Shown one piece after another: positions 63,823 to 64,000 of a stretch of DNA of 64,000 bases (positions are counted from its first letter, which is position 1; every line of letters begins with the position of its first letter). The notes under the pieces were generated by a model. It was given only the letters and a program-made list of their open reading frames with translations. It was not told the DNA's origin and made no database searches. A program made the translations under genes and the position numbers. Source of the stretch: Tateyamaria omphalii (lineage in GTDB: Bacteria > Pseudomonadota > Alphaproteobacteria > Rhodobacterales > Rhodobacteraceae); assembly GCF_019802125.1 (NCBI RefSeq), contig NZ_JAHVHT010000003.1, positions 619,750 through 683,749 of the forward strand. The letters run 5' to 3'.

Positions 63823-64000
63823 AGTGATATGTTGCGTGCTCAATCATATTTCAAGCAAGCTGGCAGGATTTCTTTATGTCCGCTTCTCTAATTGGGCATT
63901 TGGGTCAAGCTCGTTTTCCTTCTTTGTTTGGGACCGTTGTCACTCATCCGGGTCACGCTTCTCTTCGCAGTCTGGGTGATGCCTCGTGGGACATCGCTGC

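Noticed and set aside
63761..63979. 72-codon plus-strand frame
   Set aside because: It covers the tRNA-like sequence in antisense and lacks coding character.
63823..64000. C-terminal end of a minus-strand gene entering from the right edge
   Set aside because: Two different frames give plausible short tails ending in this stretch, so neither can be supported without sequence beyond the edge.

Overview
The window looks like chromosomal DNA of a marine alphaproteobacterium of the Rhodobacterales (Roseobacter group). This is inferred from the GC-rich coding sequence, the set of small conserved proteins, ThyX in place of ThyA, an LdtR-type MarR regulator, polyhydroxyalkanoate (PHA) genes with PhaR, and RTX exoproteins. 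No database search was possible, so family names rest on motifs and gene order.

Layout. 1-3.7 kb: the start of an exported hydrolase, a DUF1007/NicO nickel-cobalt transport pair and a MATE exporter. 3.7-10.4 kb: a 31-repeat RTX protein, an aspartate aminotransferase, an HTH regulator overlapping SdhE, LdtR, two DUF1194 proteins and a glyoxalase. 10.5-12.9 kb: a Slam-type outer-membrane protein directly downstream of a TbpB-like lipoprotein. 13.1-15.6 kb: thyX, a base-composition-atypical HNH-like gene and a repeat-rich spacer. 15.6-20 kb: small proteins, a cold-shock protein, an ArsC-like protein and a complete bufferin-type operon bufA-bufB-bufC-doxX (copper-binding peptide made by a multinuclear iron oxidase). 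20-32.5 kb: thrS, MFS and GPH transporters, hydrolases, an ArsR-AHSA1 fusion and a tandem pair of LysM plus solute-binding fusion proteins. 32.5-35.3 kb: a large membrane-embedded serine hydrolase and a GFA-like protein.

35.3-41.7 kb is the PHA locus: phaZ (reverse), phaC, phaP and phaR, with two unrelated genes between phaP and phaR. Three perfect CTGC-N3-GCAG palindromes lie before phaP (two) and phaR (one), and a related TGC-rich palindrome lies before phaC, which outlines a PhaR regulon. 42-43.6 kb carries a second RTX protein with a beta-helix-like front half. 44-53.5 kb has a DegT aminotransferase and then a minus-strand set of ABC transporter, two glutamine-synthetase-like ligases, a glutamine amidotransferase and a PuuB-like oxidase. 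This reads as uptake and gamma-glutamylation-dependent breakdown of an amine or amino acid, probably a polyamine.

53.5-57.3 kb holds a PhnD-like protein, two TerB-like proteins, RlmJ and a small redox pair. From 57.4 kb to the right edge the base composition drops. Here sits a 1,734-residue STAND ATPase with an N-terminal Cap4-like nuclease motif (Avs-like antiphage architecture), an unrecognised 249-residue protein upstream of it, and an odd tRNA-like sequence with its own terminator. This is the best candidate for a recently acquired defence region. The bufferin operon and the Slam/lipoprotein pair are the other systems most worth following up.
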